A DNA stretch of 64,000 nt from Cyprinodon diabolis (taxonomy: Eukaryota > Chordata > Actinopteri > Cyprinodontiformes > Cyprinodontidae): contig CM060076.1 of NCBI GenBank assembly GCA_030533445.1, positions 12,130,501 to 12,194,500 on the forward strand, written 5' to 3'. Under the pieces are notes generated by a model. The model did not search any database and was not told where the DNA came from. It saw nothing but the letters and a program-made list of their open reading frames with translations. Numbering within the stretch: the first letter of the stretch is position 1; the number at the start of each line of letters is the position of its first letter. Made by a program: the position numbers and the translations under genes. This document shows, piece after piece, positions 10,648 to 24,400 of this stretch.

Positions 10648-13600
10648 CTGGAAATATTCAAAGAAATAGAGAAATTCAGAGGAACATCTGGGGAAAAGGT
10701 GTTTAGCAGTGGTGTTTAGTACATATTGAGATGTTTCTGAGTCAGCTAACCAGAAAACTTGCCCCTTTGTATGGATGTTATTGGTCCCTATACACCCAAT
10801 AGAATTGCTAAAAGCGAAACATCTACCACGCTGAGTACACCCTCTTCAATTTAAATGCAGACAAGTCTATGTAGTAGGTGGAAGTAAAAGCTATCAGGCT
10901 TTCCATTGGATCACATTGTTGAGTCAGTAATGTTCTGCATCATTTTGGTGTGCGTATCTTTCTAAGATGGTTCCAATCTTATGTTGCTAATAAATCCCAC
11001 TTCTCTCCCTTCTGTCTCTTGAAAATGCCTTTCCCCCATAGAGCTCAAAGCTATTGAAGCTCTCCATAAATATCGACAGAACACTTTTTGGTCCAAACAA
11101 AATCAATATTAAAATATTTCTTCCTGTAATGAAAACACATTACATGGCAGTTTCAGATGATTAAAACAACCCAGTGTATAAAAATGTCTTTTCTTTTTTT
11201 TTTTATTAAAGAGGCAGTTGCTCAGATGTAAACCTTTAACCGGTTAAAACTGCATATTCTACCAATAGATTATTTATTATTTGATATTATGTGACCTGAG
11301 GAGTGCTGACTAAGGAAAAGGGCTCTTGCTCCAAAATGACCTCCATCAAGCTCAAATGATCACATGGAAAAAAAAAAAAAAATCCAAAAAAGTGTCTTTC
11401 ACCAAACAGCTCCAGTGTCTGTTCATTTGTTAATATCTAACCCTTTTGGTTGAAAGAGAATAGTTACAATTTAAATATGTCAGTAGTGAAAATTATTTTT
11501 GGGTTTTTAAAAATCATAGAGTGGAACTCACTAGGGTTGATAGGTCGTGTTAGAATTTAAATGAGTTTTGGAGATTTCCTGTTATAGAAGGTTCAAAAAC
11601 TCAATGGTGTTTGGATGTTTTTATGTTTTTTTTGTTCTCCAGCCTGCTGAAGAAACTTCTCTTGGCTGAATTTCAGTGAACTGCTCTACTTCATAACACT
11701 TCCAATCTGTCTGACCAGTGGTATGCATGAAACACTGTTCCTCCTTAATCCATGTGTTTTGACAGTCAATTTGCTTGGCTTACTGTTTACACAGACCCTG
11801 TTTAATTACTAAACTCTTTAATAACTAAATCACACCTTCCTTCACTTACAGACATATTACATAAATCTGTTTATACAGGGGTATGACTTCCTTTCTTCTC
11901 CTTTAAACCTTTCACTCAATCTTTTTGGCTCAAAAAAATATGAAAATGCTAAGAAAATCAATGTATATCTCACATTTAGGTGAAATGGGCAAATTATATT
12001 ATTATTTTTCCTAAGTTACGAGAAGTATACCTTTGGGAAATCAATGTAAGATACTCCAACCAGTTAACTGTTAAGCATGGTGTTGGTAGCATCAAGCTAC
12101 TGGGTTCTCTAATCTAAAAGAGATAAAGCAGGATGACTATTTTTTTAGTTTTTTTCTTTTTTTTTTTAACCTTAGACCAGTAGTAAGGAAGTTTCTGCTT
12201 GGACATGATTAAGCAAATAAACTACCAACTCTGCTCTGGTAGAGGGGTAGAAGATCAAGCTAAAATGATATTAGAAACCACTGAAAAAAATTGTAAATCT
12301 AAATATGTCCTTTTATCTTAAAATAAGTGCATTTTTCTCGAACTGAGGAGGTAAGTGAGACGCTTTGCCAATTGAACAAGACAATTTACATTTAAAAGAA
12401 AAATTATCTTATTTTAGGAGAAAAACTACTCAATCCATTGGCAAATCATCTTGTTTATCTACTAAAATAAAGGGAAAATACACTTATTCTAAGAAAATGT
12501 TACTTATTTCTAGATCGTTCTTGCAGTGAAGTATAACGTCTGCCCTGTGCTAACTGGAAAACTAAAAACTAAAACATGAAAGCATACCATTTCTAATACT
12601 TTGTAAAATGTACCATAACAATCTATATAAAACTGTATAGTAGGCTATTTTTGATTCTGTCCAAATCTAGCATAAGCTGTCTCTGTGTTGTGTAGGAAGT
12701 GTTTCAGTGTATCTCTTTTTTTTTAAACTTAGGCATTTAAACAGCCATTGTTTGCAACAGTTGTGTCTATGAATAGAAAGTGTCATCTTCTCTTAGCTTG
12801 CAAGAAGATGAGAATATACTGTTCTGCTGAAAAAAATACAGTTGCATCTCTCTGAACAGAAAGCCATTGTTCTAATTTGAGCATTTCTTAGAATGAAAGC
12901 TTCCATCATCTATGCGTAGTTCACTATAGCAACAAGTAATATGTTATCTGCACCATATCATCAACAGCAATCTAGTCAGTTTTTCTAAAGACAGAAGCTA
13001 ATTATAACTTTGCATTTAAAAGAATAGGTGAAGACAGGCAATTTGGTAAAACATGCTTGTTTTTGCAGCCAAACAAGCAGTGAAAACACTTCAGTGGGTG
13101 CTGAAGAGCGGCAGCACTTCTCAAAAATGCAGCTCCAGCATTCATCAATATTCTTTCAATTAGCTTCCACCCACAGAACTAGCAGACCGGTGGACATGCA
13201 GAGAAAGCACGCACAGCCTCTGACCCCCTTATTGTTTGGCTGAGAGCTGCTGTAGCTTAACTGCTCCTCTTTTTATGAAAAGCCTTCTCCTGTGTGCTTG
13301 CTTGTAGTTTATGTGTAAAATGTACGGGTTGATATTTTATGAATCTTGCGCAACCAAAATGGATTTTGCATTGATATTTTTATGCAGCCGCATTCCAGCA
13401 TATACTTTAACCTTGTGGACATCTGCCAGCTTTTCCTGTGACATATAGGGAAAGGCATGAGGCTCTCAGCTGATGCGGCAGAAAGCTGAGCCAAGCTGGT
13501 CGAGCTCATCAATACCTACATGCACTCTTTTGATGCTGCAGTGTTCTCCCCAGCCACATTTTGCAGCACACAGTTAGTTTTTACCTCAATTGTCCTTCAC

Positions 13601-16600
13601 ATTGCCTCACACCTCATATTGAATATCTCCCCTGCTGATAGGAGCCCAACAAAGGTTCCTGGACTTAACATAAAAGGGAGGTGATTAAAATTATTTGCAA
13701 TAATTTTTTTTCCTGTAAATATTTTTTGATTTGATAAATAATTGCCAAAATCCCCATAATCAAATGTTTGGCATCCTGAAGAATCTCAAATGTAAATATA
13801 TCTTTATATGATTTATTTATTTACTAAAATTGATAGAGTCCAGGATATTCTGCTTAGTGATCTGTGACTTTCTGTCTTCCTAGTTGAGCTTCAGCATTAA
13901 ACTGGGGTCCAAAAATTTGTTTACTACCACTAATGTGGATGATGGCTCTAATGTGAAGTGAAATTAAGTGGAATTAAGTGTCCAGATTCATCTAAAGTTA
14001 CTTAATGGATGACTGGCATTCTTGCACCCATGGTTCCCCCCCAAAAACTAAAATCCAATCCACTTCGCCTACTGTCGAAAGTGGATTGGCTTCTTCTTTA
14101 TCAATCAAGCATTTTCCGTACGTGCCCCTTATACGTTATCTATGTAGGCTCCGAGCGTAACTCATATGCTGTTTGGCTAGTGGTTCGCATTACGCCGAAG
14201 CATGAAAAAGTACTGCTATGCTTGTTTAATGCTGCGGCTTTTTTTTTTTTTTTTAAGCATTTTGTTCACTATTTTGTGTAAACTGGAGTATCAATGGCCA
14301 AAAAGGACCCTGACAAACCTAACCGGAAAAGAAAGCCTTTTTCAATGTAGTTGAAAGGAGGAGATAAAGTGAAAAGAATAGAGCCGGCTAAAGGGTTCTT
14401 CTGCACTTGCCGGGGCGCGCCATTTTTAAAAACTGAGGAGTAATAACAATAATTGATAACCACGAAGAAAGGTTGATCGTGGAGGTTCGGAAGTACAACC
14501 ACTTGTAAGATGGCTCAGACATGTTTTGGTAAATAAGCACTCCCGCTGGCACTACTGAAGAGGTTCTCGTGACCATCCACAGAAGTTCTCGACAGCTCTG
14601 AAATAGGCTCCCCCTGGCGCTTTGGAGGGAAACTGCTGTGTGTCCCTAGAAATTCCAGACCGACGTTGCAGAAGCATACCAGCAAAACTGGTTCCTGACC
14701 AGACGCAAGCGACATTTGATGTGTGTGGTTGCAGAAGTATAATCCGCCCTTAAGTGTGTGTTTAGGAGGTTCTTTTCAGAGATGGAGTGCTGAAGGAACA
14801 AAAAGGGGTCTGAAAACGGATGCTTTGGTTGCAAAACTTCTGCTGGACAGGTAAATTATGTTTAATTCTGTAGTACTGTACTGTATTTTATTTCATTTTT
14901 TATTATGAAACATAGACTGTCAAAAATGTGTAAAGTTAGACGTTGACAACAAAAGATATCTGGCCTGCATTTCATGTTGCTACATGCGGCTAGTTTGAGA
15001 AGAGGCGATTTTAAGTTGTAGCAGCAGTGACGAGAACACAGCAACAAATTTTAAATATAACTTGCAGTGATAACGCCAGCAGATACCTATTCTTCTTATG
15101 GAGATTTCCTGCTGACTAGCTATATCCTGGCACTTTGCTGCCTCTCTAGCTAAAATACAAAATTACCAACGAAGGACTTTCCTGCGTAGAAATCTTTTGA
15201 GAAGGAGGGGGCACTGACGCATGCATTCAAAAATACAGAAACAGCTGTTGGACATATCTTCCACTGCAGAATTCATTTTCCTGCCTTTAAGAATTGTCAT
15301 GTTTCTTTAGTGCATGGAAGATGTACTCTCAGGAGCTAGAAATGGATGGTGTTTTATGTTGAATTCATGTTGAATTTACCATGGAAAGGGAAAATACATG
15401 TTGTTGCTTTTTTTAAAGGAATCAATTTCTTGGAATTAAGATTAATCAGAATCAGAATCAGAATCAGGTTTATTGCCATTGTTAGTGAAGAAGTTCACAA
15501 ACTAGGAATTTTTTATGGTACAATCGTGCAACATAAAACATATAATATATAACAGGTAAATAAAATTATAGAAATATCTAAAAAGACTGTGGGTATAAGG
15601 CATGCAAAAAAATAGACTAATATATACACATGCATCTTACCATTACAAATGTAAACCTGTAATGTTAAGAATTTGCTTAATTCTACTTGGACTTGAACCT
15701 GAAGCCTTTATTAGATCAGATTAGAGCATCTTCCACAAAACATTTTAAAGATGTGCTGCTTGTGAGCTTCCTCTGGTCATATGTATATCACAAAGGGAGC
15801 TTGTGGAGGTAAAGCTGGTACTGAAGAGAGAAGGTGCAGAGCAGCACTAGGGCTGAAACAATTAATCAGATTAATCGTGATGAATCTATTATTGAAATAA
15901 TCGTCAACTATTCTAGTAGTCGATTAATTGTTAACTGGAATTTAGAGACTCTAAAAAATGCCTTTAGCTCACAGAGCAACCCACTTAGACAGTAGTTATA
16001 CAAAAATTGTAAAAAAAAAAATATATGTGAACATTTTGCATTTAAAATAAAATAAAAAAATTTGTTTTTCATTATTTTCTATCCAGAACTCCATGTGTAA
16101 TCAGTGTTGAAATCCTTTATTCCTGTCTTTAAAAGAGTACTAGTGGACAAACTTGTTGTAGTGATCCTATTATTGGCTGAGCAAATACTTTACATGTTAA
16201 TTGTACATCTCCCCTTCTTCATCACTGTCTGGTGATTATTCATGTGAAAGACTTTACAGGACCCCTGGTGGGCCCCTCTCTATTTTGCATACTGTGCAAA
16301 AAGGTTGGCAGAGAATGTAGTCAACTTGAGCCTTGTGTACATCCATCTCTGTGTGGTTTGGCTCATCTATAAAAAGGAACATGTCCACACTGCAACAGAC
16401 AATTAGGTCTTCAGAAGACCATCTTGACTGAACATCCTTCCTTCCAGGAGTGATACAAGTCTAAAGCCAAAATCAGAATAACTATCATCTCGGTTGACAT
16501 CACACATCCTAGTTAGAGGATTTCTAAGCGTTTTTATACGGTATGGAATGCTAAACAAACTGAACCTGCATGTTGATGAAAGCTTAACAGTCAGGGTAGA

Positions 16601-16677
16601 ACAATTAAGGCTTTTGCACTGACAACCTTGCAACCTGCATTTCCCATTTTGGTTATCTACAGAGAGAAAAAAAAAAA

Positions 16678-16759
<82 letters not shown>

Positions 16760-18323
16760 TTGTTTCTTGTTCTGTTTATTATGATAACTGATTGAAAACT
16801 AGAGTGAAATTAATTTTTTTCTCCACACAAAATTAATCATAACAATTAATTCTGATTAACTATTATTCTACAGCTGGTCAAAACAACCATACGTGCTCTT
16901 CAAATTACTCCATTGACCGTGCAGCCAGTTTACCCTTACAGAGGTGATCTAAAACAGAGCTGTGACTCCTGGACATGGCGATCCAGAAACAGAAAAAGTG
17001 GCAGGCTAATGTCTGGCCCATCACCACATCGGTCCTTTCACAAAACATATGGAGATGGAAGAAAGCCGTAATCCTGCCTTTAAGTATTTAGAAAAGACGG
17101 CTGTAAACAAGCTATAACAAAACACTCTTGGTGAGCTGTCTACTGTAAAGGATGGTGTGGGTTTCGTGATGCTTTGGGTCTGACTGTATATAAAAGACAA
17201 TGTGAACCATATAAGGGAATATGGCATCATAAATATTTGAAACACCAGGGTTTTTCTAATAGAAGTCAGGCTGTCACTACCAGAAAACTGAAAAGGTTGA
17301 TCTTTGAAAACTTTAATAACCCAGAGGTGTGGCCAAATTTACATAGAAGTTATTCACAGGCAGCAAAATTCACTTTCTCACAGAATCAGTTACTAGAACT
17401 TATCCCTTTGGAAAACATGCATCCATATGAAATCACTTAGTTTTGTTATTGTCCAGCCCCTATTAATGAAAAGGGACTGGACAAACTTACAGTACCGGTG
17501 CCAGTAAATGTTAAAGACTAAATACATGTTTTTACATTAAAAGCAACCTTATTTATTTTCTAACAAAATGTTGCATTTTCACCACATTGTTTCCCAAACT
17601 ACAATAGGTGAACATGTTAAATCATCCCAGGGCAGAATAATCAATAATTAATAAATGATAAAGCTTTAAATTATACAGAAAATATATTGTTCTTTTATAA
17701 CACATTGCAACTACAATCAAACTACTGCATTTAAAACTACACTACACTTTTTTTTTTCTTTTCAGTCTAAAATAATTTCTTCTTAATTTCTTTGCTATTA
17801 TTTTGTGATTTTTAAAGCAACAGTAACAACTCATGGATCTGTTATGATTTTTATTTATTTATTCATGTTTAACTGCTAGAAGTATACAACTGTTTGGCTT
17901 TGGTCTAATTTTAAGCATTTACTGGAGTAGATTATTCAATTTTGAACTATGTTTCTTGCAGCTAAACAAAACTCATTTAAATTATAAGAGAGTGTGAAGT
18001 AATCTCTGTCGCTTTAGTATGCCTCGGAGCTTTTTAATAATTTCAGAATTTGTTTCTTTCATCTCTCAGAGGTGAAGGTTATTCAGCCAAATAACCTTCA
18101 GCTCTAATTCTCTTACAGCGCCTCAGCTGCTGTTGCAGCAACTTCCTGTTCATGTCTTTCTGCCAACTCTCTTATCTTTTCTGGCTCTCTCAGGGCAAAA
18201 CGGCCCTCTCATTACACTCCAGACAGCAATTTCTTTTTTGCCTAAATTTCAGTCCAGTAGTACTCTAAAAACCCTTCAGTCATTCAATGCAGCTTGAGAT
18301 GAATTGTCTTTTTTACTCTTTTA

Positions 18324-18414
<91 letters not shown>

Positions 18415-21400
18415 TTACACTTTTAATTTTGTTTTAAAGCCGAGCAGTTAAAAATAGGACTTCAGAGAGGGTAAAGGCTATGTGGTTCAAGAAAAGCTCC
18501 AGGTTTGAAGCCTGTGAGAGTAGGTGGAGGTCTCACCTCAGAGAGCTGATCTCTGTACAGAGACTTGTTGCACTGCAGCAGCTGAACAGCCAAGCTACAG
18601 TCTTTTCTGTACAGCTCCTGTGGAGGAAGCACATGTACAAAACCAAAAAGAGATAACAGACAGAAGTGAATGTGATGAAGACTTACTTCTGTCCTTCTAA
18701 AACTTGCAATGTTTGCTTGAAAATCTAAATACATTAGCTGAAATAATTTCCCATCACATGCAGCTTACAGTGATGTGCTCTTAACTAAGAAAAAACAAAA
18801 AAAAAACCAAAACGCTGAACATGCCAAATAATGCACAAAAAAAAAGAATTCAATTAATCTGATCAGTTACTTTGATACATTGTAATGAGAAGGATCACAG
18901 TGTAATAATATGAACTTAGCTAAAGCTAGGTTTTCTAAGCATTTCTATTATACACAGAACCTTCAAATCCATCTAAAATCCCACAGATATATGGTACATC
19001 TTGCTCTCTTTTTGTGTTACTCCTCTTGTATCTGACTAAATAATGACAAAACATTTTGCATCTCAAGAACAAACAAAAAAAGAAGAGGGTCTGTTTTGGC
19101 TCAAATAATACTAATCGATGAATTCTAAAGGTATTTTAGAGTTTTAGACTATTGTTTATTGGTTAAAGACTTTTTTGTAGATGGTAGATTTAATGTTTTA
19201 ATAATTGAATAACCTGATATTATAGTTTTCCTTTTGGTAAAGCCTAATTGTCAAAATGCTAGTTTTGCTGCTCATATACAATTTCCATCTAGTTTGCTCT
19301 CACATAAAAAAATAAATTGCTATTGCCGACTCTTAAAATGTCTGCACAGGAGGCTAAATATCTGCAGAAAATAATTGGTTGCTTTTAATCTTATAAATCG
19401 TATTATTTTAAATAGAATAGAAAATATGAAAAATATATGAAAAGAATTGGCCTAAGAATTTGTTTGGATTTTGCACAAAGATCTTTTTTTTATTCACCAG
19501 CACATCTCGTAAAAATGGGTAGAAAACTTTACAATGATTTCACCTTTCATACAACAGTATAATCACAAACGCTATTTTTCCATCATCCTACTCTGAATTT
19601 ATTTAGACCCACAAAATATTAAAATCAAATTCCAAACTTTACTAGACTGTAGGTATGATTTCTTTCCCAGCAATACATGAAATAACAAACTAAAATTCAT
19701 GAACTGTATAAGTAAAACATGGGGGGAAAAAAGAATAAATTTGAATTAACATAAAAGTGTTTTCATTATAACTCATTGTTAAGCAAGTGCACTCAAGTCA
19801 CATTTCACAGATTTCTTTAAAAAATTGTAACATTTCATTAACTCATGAATTTATTTTAGGCCTTATTTATTTTAGGTCAAAAGTATTTATTAATTTATTT
19901 TAGGTCAAAAGTAGGCCAGATGTACAGTAAACGTGGAGAAGGCTATAGACCATTCCCCCACTAATCAGTTCTAATCATTCGACCGTTTTACAGATCTTTT
20001 ATCACAGCAACAATCACATTACATCTAATGTTTCCTAAATTAAATTTTTTTTTTTAGTCCATAGAAAATTCAAACGGTATTCCTCAGAGTGTAGGAAAAA
20101 TTGCCCAGATTTCAAAAACGCAAAGTAGCTTGATGTAAAAACTGTTGTGGTTGATTCTAAAAAGAGAAAACTAAAACCAGCATAACTCACATTGTCCTCT
20201 TGCAGCTTCTCAATTGTTAGCTTCGCCTCCATCAGGTGGTTGTTAAGGACGATGATTTCTCTGCTCAGGGCTCGTTTTTCATCTTCATGGTGCTGCGACT
20301 TCACAACACAGATATATAAATGTTTCGAAACAAGCTTTCAAATTTTTTAAGATTAAATACATTTTTTCAGGCTCAGAAAAAACTTCATCATTGTTGGGAT
20401 CCTCAGGCTTGCCCACCAGAGGGCGCCGAGGATCCTCCTCTGTTTTATATTGTTTTTCTGTTAGACCTGGGGTTACTGTTGGGATCCAGGGATGTACCAC
20501 CTGTCTCCAGCAGAGTGCGCTGTGGGTCTCCTGGGCTGGAGCCCTCCAGCACACCTGAAGCTCGTCAGCCCATCAGGAGACCTTTCCTATTTAAGCAGCG
20601 ACCAGACCTGTCTTCAACGCCGCAGTGTTGACTAAATTTGGTTAGCGAACCTGAGCCACTGTTGCCAGAAAGAATCTTTGTAGTTCTCAAGGGAGAAACC
20701 TGATTCTAACCTGCCTCTGTCTTCTGCTCACAGGAAACCTGTTGCTAGCTTGAAGCTCTGGGTGAGCTGCCTCACAGGAAACCTGTCTCTGGTCTGAAGC
20801 TCTGGGTGAGCTGCCTCACAGGAAACCTGTCCCTAGCATGAAGCTCTGGTGAGCTTAACCTGCCAACCAGCCCTGGTGAGCCAACCTGAAGATTCCTATG
20901 TGGAATTAACCTGAAGATTCCTATGTGGATATCCCCCGCTGCTCTCTGTGAAGAGCTGGAAACTCAGATCAAGGTCTGCCATGCTAAGTCAGAAGCTAGA
21001 CGCTGCTGCTCCTCGTGTACTCTGCTGAACCAACAGTCTCTGGACCCAACTGTTCCCTCTCTCTCTCAAAGTGAACCCCGGACCCAGTCAAGACTTCAGT
21101 GAACCAGCCCGGACCAGTTCCAGAATCAGTACATCTTTTGTGTTCAGAACTTTAATAAACTCTGTTAAACTTTTAACCTGCCTCCGTCGTGTTCTGCATA
21201 TGGGCTTGCATCCTTAACCCATCATGACAATCATGTACATTTGGAGGAACAAAAATGTCTTTACTTCTATCTTAATTGCAGCACAGGGACTGGCAGTGTA
21301 GATGTTGTTTTCTAATGAGGACATATGTGACTGCATGAAGGTGCCTCGGGCAAAAATGCTATAGCAGCAAGCAAGCCACCAATATGCTGACAGTGTAACA

Positions 21401-24400
21401 CTTTTTAAGACACACGTTATTTGGATAGACAGCCTGGGAGGACACGATCTTTCAGCCAGCTTTCTACAATTGTATTTAATGGTCAAAAACAAGGAATAAT
21501 TCCATCAAAACTGGATTCTAGCACCCTGTTTAGACAGAAAAAAACAAAACAAAACAAAAGAAAAAGCAGTTTAATGGGCACAGATTAAAAGATTCTTTTT
21601 TTTAGTTCCTGCTATTATTCCTGTATTAAATTAAGGCTAATCTATTTATATAACATAATCCACAAGTGATTTGAATAAAGACACAGAGTGGAATTCAAGA
21701 AGAAAAGCACTTTGCAACTCAACTAGCAGCAACAAATTCTACAGCTGAGTGCATTTGGCCATTAGCTGCACATTATTCCTGGACCAAGATGTAAGTAAAC
21801 TTTCTTGTCTCTGAGGAAATATTTTAAATCTTGCATTTTGTAACCCTCTAAGGTCATTGATTAAAATAAGCTCCCATTATGCCCATCTTGTCATCTTGCC
21901 GCTCACACAAGTGCTCTGAAAATGTTAAAACCCTTGAAAAAGTTCCACATTGAAACACATTAGAACCACAAATTAAAATGTTCTTTTTTGGAATTATATC
22001 TAATATCTAAACGTCATGCAGAACACAAAGTTGTGCATGACTGTTCAGAAAGAAAAACACAACATGGTTGGTTTTACAAATATTTTACAAGTAGGAAAGG
22101 TAAGAACTGCAGGGTTGGATTTATGTTGAGCCCCTTTTTCAAAATAAACACTGTTAAATCGTTATGCTAAACAAAAAATGGTGCAAGAAATTGTCTTCAG
22201 AAGTCCCTTATTGACTAGGCGATATGTACTTTATGTAATTTAAGCTTCTTGAAATAAGACAGGAGGATAAAAAAAAAATAAAAATAAAACATTTATCTTG
22301 CGAACTGATGAAAAATTTCAAAATTACCCTTAGCAAAAACTAGTATAGCCTACTTGAAGTAAACTCAATTGGGACATTTTTAAGTTTCCTAAAGTATACT
22401 TAAAGTATACTTTATTAAACACTTTTTATACTTTTCAGTGTAAGTCAAGTACATTTGTCTATACTATAGTTAGGTATATGAAATATAATTTAGAATAAGT
22501 AAACTCTAAGTGCACTTCCTGATTTTAAGTATGAAATTAGTGCACTTTTATTATACTTGAATAAACTTCTTTTTGCTAAGGGTAACTTTAGTCCTTGAAA
22601 GAGGAACTTACAATATTTACTGATGTGAAATATAAATCTAAGTACTTCCAGACGTTAATTAAAAATGAGGGGAATATCTTAACAACCCAACTTGCTGCCA
22701 TGTGAACACCTGGTGTTTTTTCCCCCCACATCTGTATTCATGTAAATTTAAAGTGATTAGTTAGGTTTACAGCACTGACAAAAAATGAGGCACAAAATTT
22801 AAGCTCAGAACTGTAACGCCTTTCTGTTTCAGAAACTATATTCTCAAATGAAAATAAGCAATATTTTTAAATGTATTTATAATTTTGAACACTTGTAAAT
22901 TCCTTTCCTTTTTTAGTCAAAGATTTGATTAACTTACTGTGAAGGGCCTAAATGGGTTACTTGAAGCTTGAGAACCAAATGGTTCTAACCTGGGTTAGAA
23001 AAATAAAATTAAAAAAACTGTGTATGTGAGGTATGAATTTCATTTAAACCACAGTTTGTATTTCTACAAAATTATTTTGATAGAAAGAAATTTGTAAACA
23101 AAAGATTTTCTCTAAGTTTTAGTGAGAGGAAAATAACCTAGACACTCCTGCTTATCTGTCTTGTGATTACATTCTCTGTAGTTGTGCGGGGGCCCAGGGG
23201 TCAGATAGGTGTGTGGCACCTCTGGAGAAGTTTTACGATTGCAGAGAGACTTACTCAGCACCTCTCTCTAACCCTTAAGGAGGATATACGTGGGTTGAAT
23301 CCAGAAAAGCAGCCAATGTGAAAACTTTCCTTAGTATGAAACCAAAAAAAAAAAGGGGTTGTACCTGTCTAGCTCTCAGAGTGAGGACCATTTTTCCATT
23401 TTTACCATCAGATTGAGGACAAGTTGTTGCAAAATGAGGACATTTTGCCAGTCCTCACATGATATTTTGCTAATGGTTAGGTTTAAGGCTAAGCAGTGTC
23501 AATTGAGTTAAGGTTAGGGTGAGGTATTCATTAGTAATGGTTAGGTTTAGGGTTAGTTTTAAGGTTAGGGCATAGAAATCAATGGCAGTCAATGCGAATC
23601 AACACAAGGTCCTCACTATAATGGCAGAATGAATATTAATTGGGGGTGGGTGTGTGTGTGTACCTGCAGATCTCTCTTTGGCAAATGTAATGACTATTAT
23701 CTTGTGGCATAACAAACCCATTCAATGAGCATTTTCAACTCTCTATTCACCATCTCCGACACCTGATGGTTACAGTCTTCTGGGGCACCCTTTTTAATTC
23801 TATCTTTCCAAGGGAAAAAGCAGCATCTGACAACTAGAGTGAGGTGCTCTCTTCTGGGAAACAATGGGTTTGCTATCCCTCTGCTAGTAGAAGGAGGACA
23901 GCCAATTGTAATAAGCCATAATTAATGTCAGTGGCACAAACAGCAGTGGGATTCATTTTCAATCTGGACGTCAAAGTGTTCTCCATGCAGCATGGCTTGC
24001 CTCTTGTGCAACTCCCTCTGCTTTGACAAGTATGAACATTTGCATAAAAGCCTCAAACCAACACATACACATGCAACTTCAGACACTTACATCTCTTTGG
24101 ATCTTTTCCTCTAGATCTTGATTGATCCTCTGCAGTGCCGAGTAGCTGCTTTGTATTCTAAACAACAAGACAAAATAAAAAAAAAATAAAGAATCATTGC
24201 TTCCCAGTAGGTAATAGCTTGTGTACATGCTTGCTGAATCTACAAGTATAGAAGCCAGAGAGGTTTCCAAAAAGACGTATCTCCAGGCTAAACACATTGC
24301 AAGTCAAATCTAAAAGGTTGATTCCTTTTTTATTTGTCCTACTCACAGCATCTCACTAAACTGCAAAACACCTTAAGTATCTCTTAAAAAATACTTAAAG

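Larger units (their letters stand above)
10648..18536 (-). other. begain: begain intron 6
   Basis: Phase-0 intron of 7.9 kb, donor GTGAGA at 18536, acceptor at 10648. It holds a CACTG-type MITE, a small Tc1-like piece near 12060-12115, a CpG-bearing block at 14.0-14.9 kb, a retroposon tail at 15.4 kb, an hAT MITE fragment at 15.8 kb and two (TA)n tracts (all listed separately). I see nothing else recognisable in 10.7-12.0, 12.6-14.0, 16.9-18.3 kb. Confidence 0.85.
20299..24090 (-). other. begain: begain intron 4
   Basis: Phase-0 intron with donor GTAAGTG at 24090. Contains a solo LTR, a TA-flanked MITE and a GGTTAGGG-containing repeat, listed separately. Between these (21.24-22.3, 22.6-23.35, 23.7-24.09 kb) I see nothing recognisable. 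Confidence 0.85.

Noticed and set aside
9166..10719. Several long plus-strand and alternative minus-frame ORFs over the begain last exon
   Set aside because: They overlap the conserved BEGAIN frame and have no similarity of their own; they are shadows of a GC-richer coding exon.
17174..17440. 88-codon plus-strand ORF as a gene
   Set aside because: No similarity, and it lies in a stretch that looks like a decayed transposon.
23480..23575. True interstitial telomere array
   Set aside because: GGTTAGGG units are few, degenerate and enclosed by inverted repeat ends, so they belong to a dispersed repeat.
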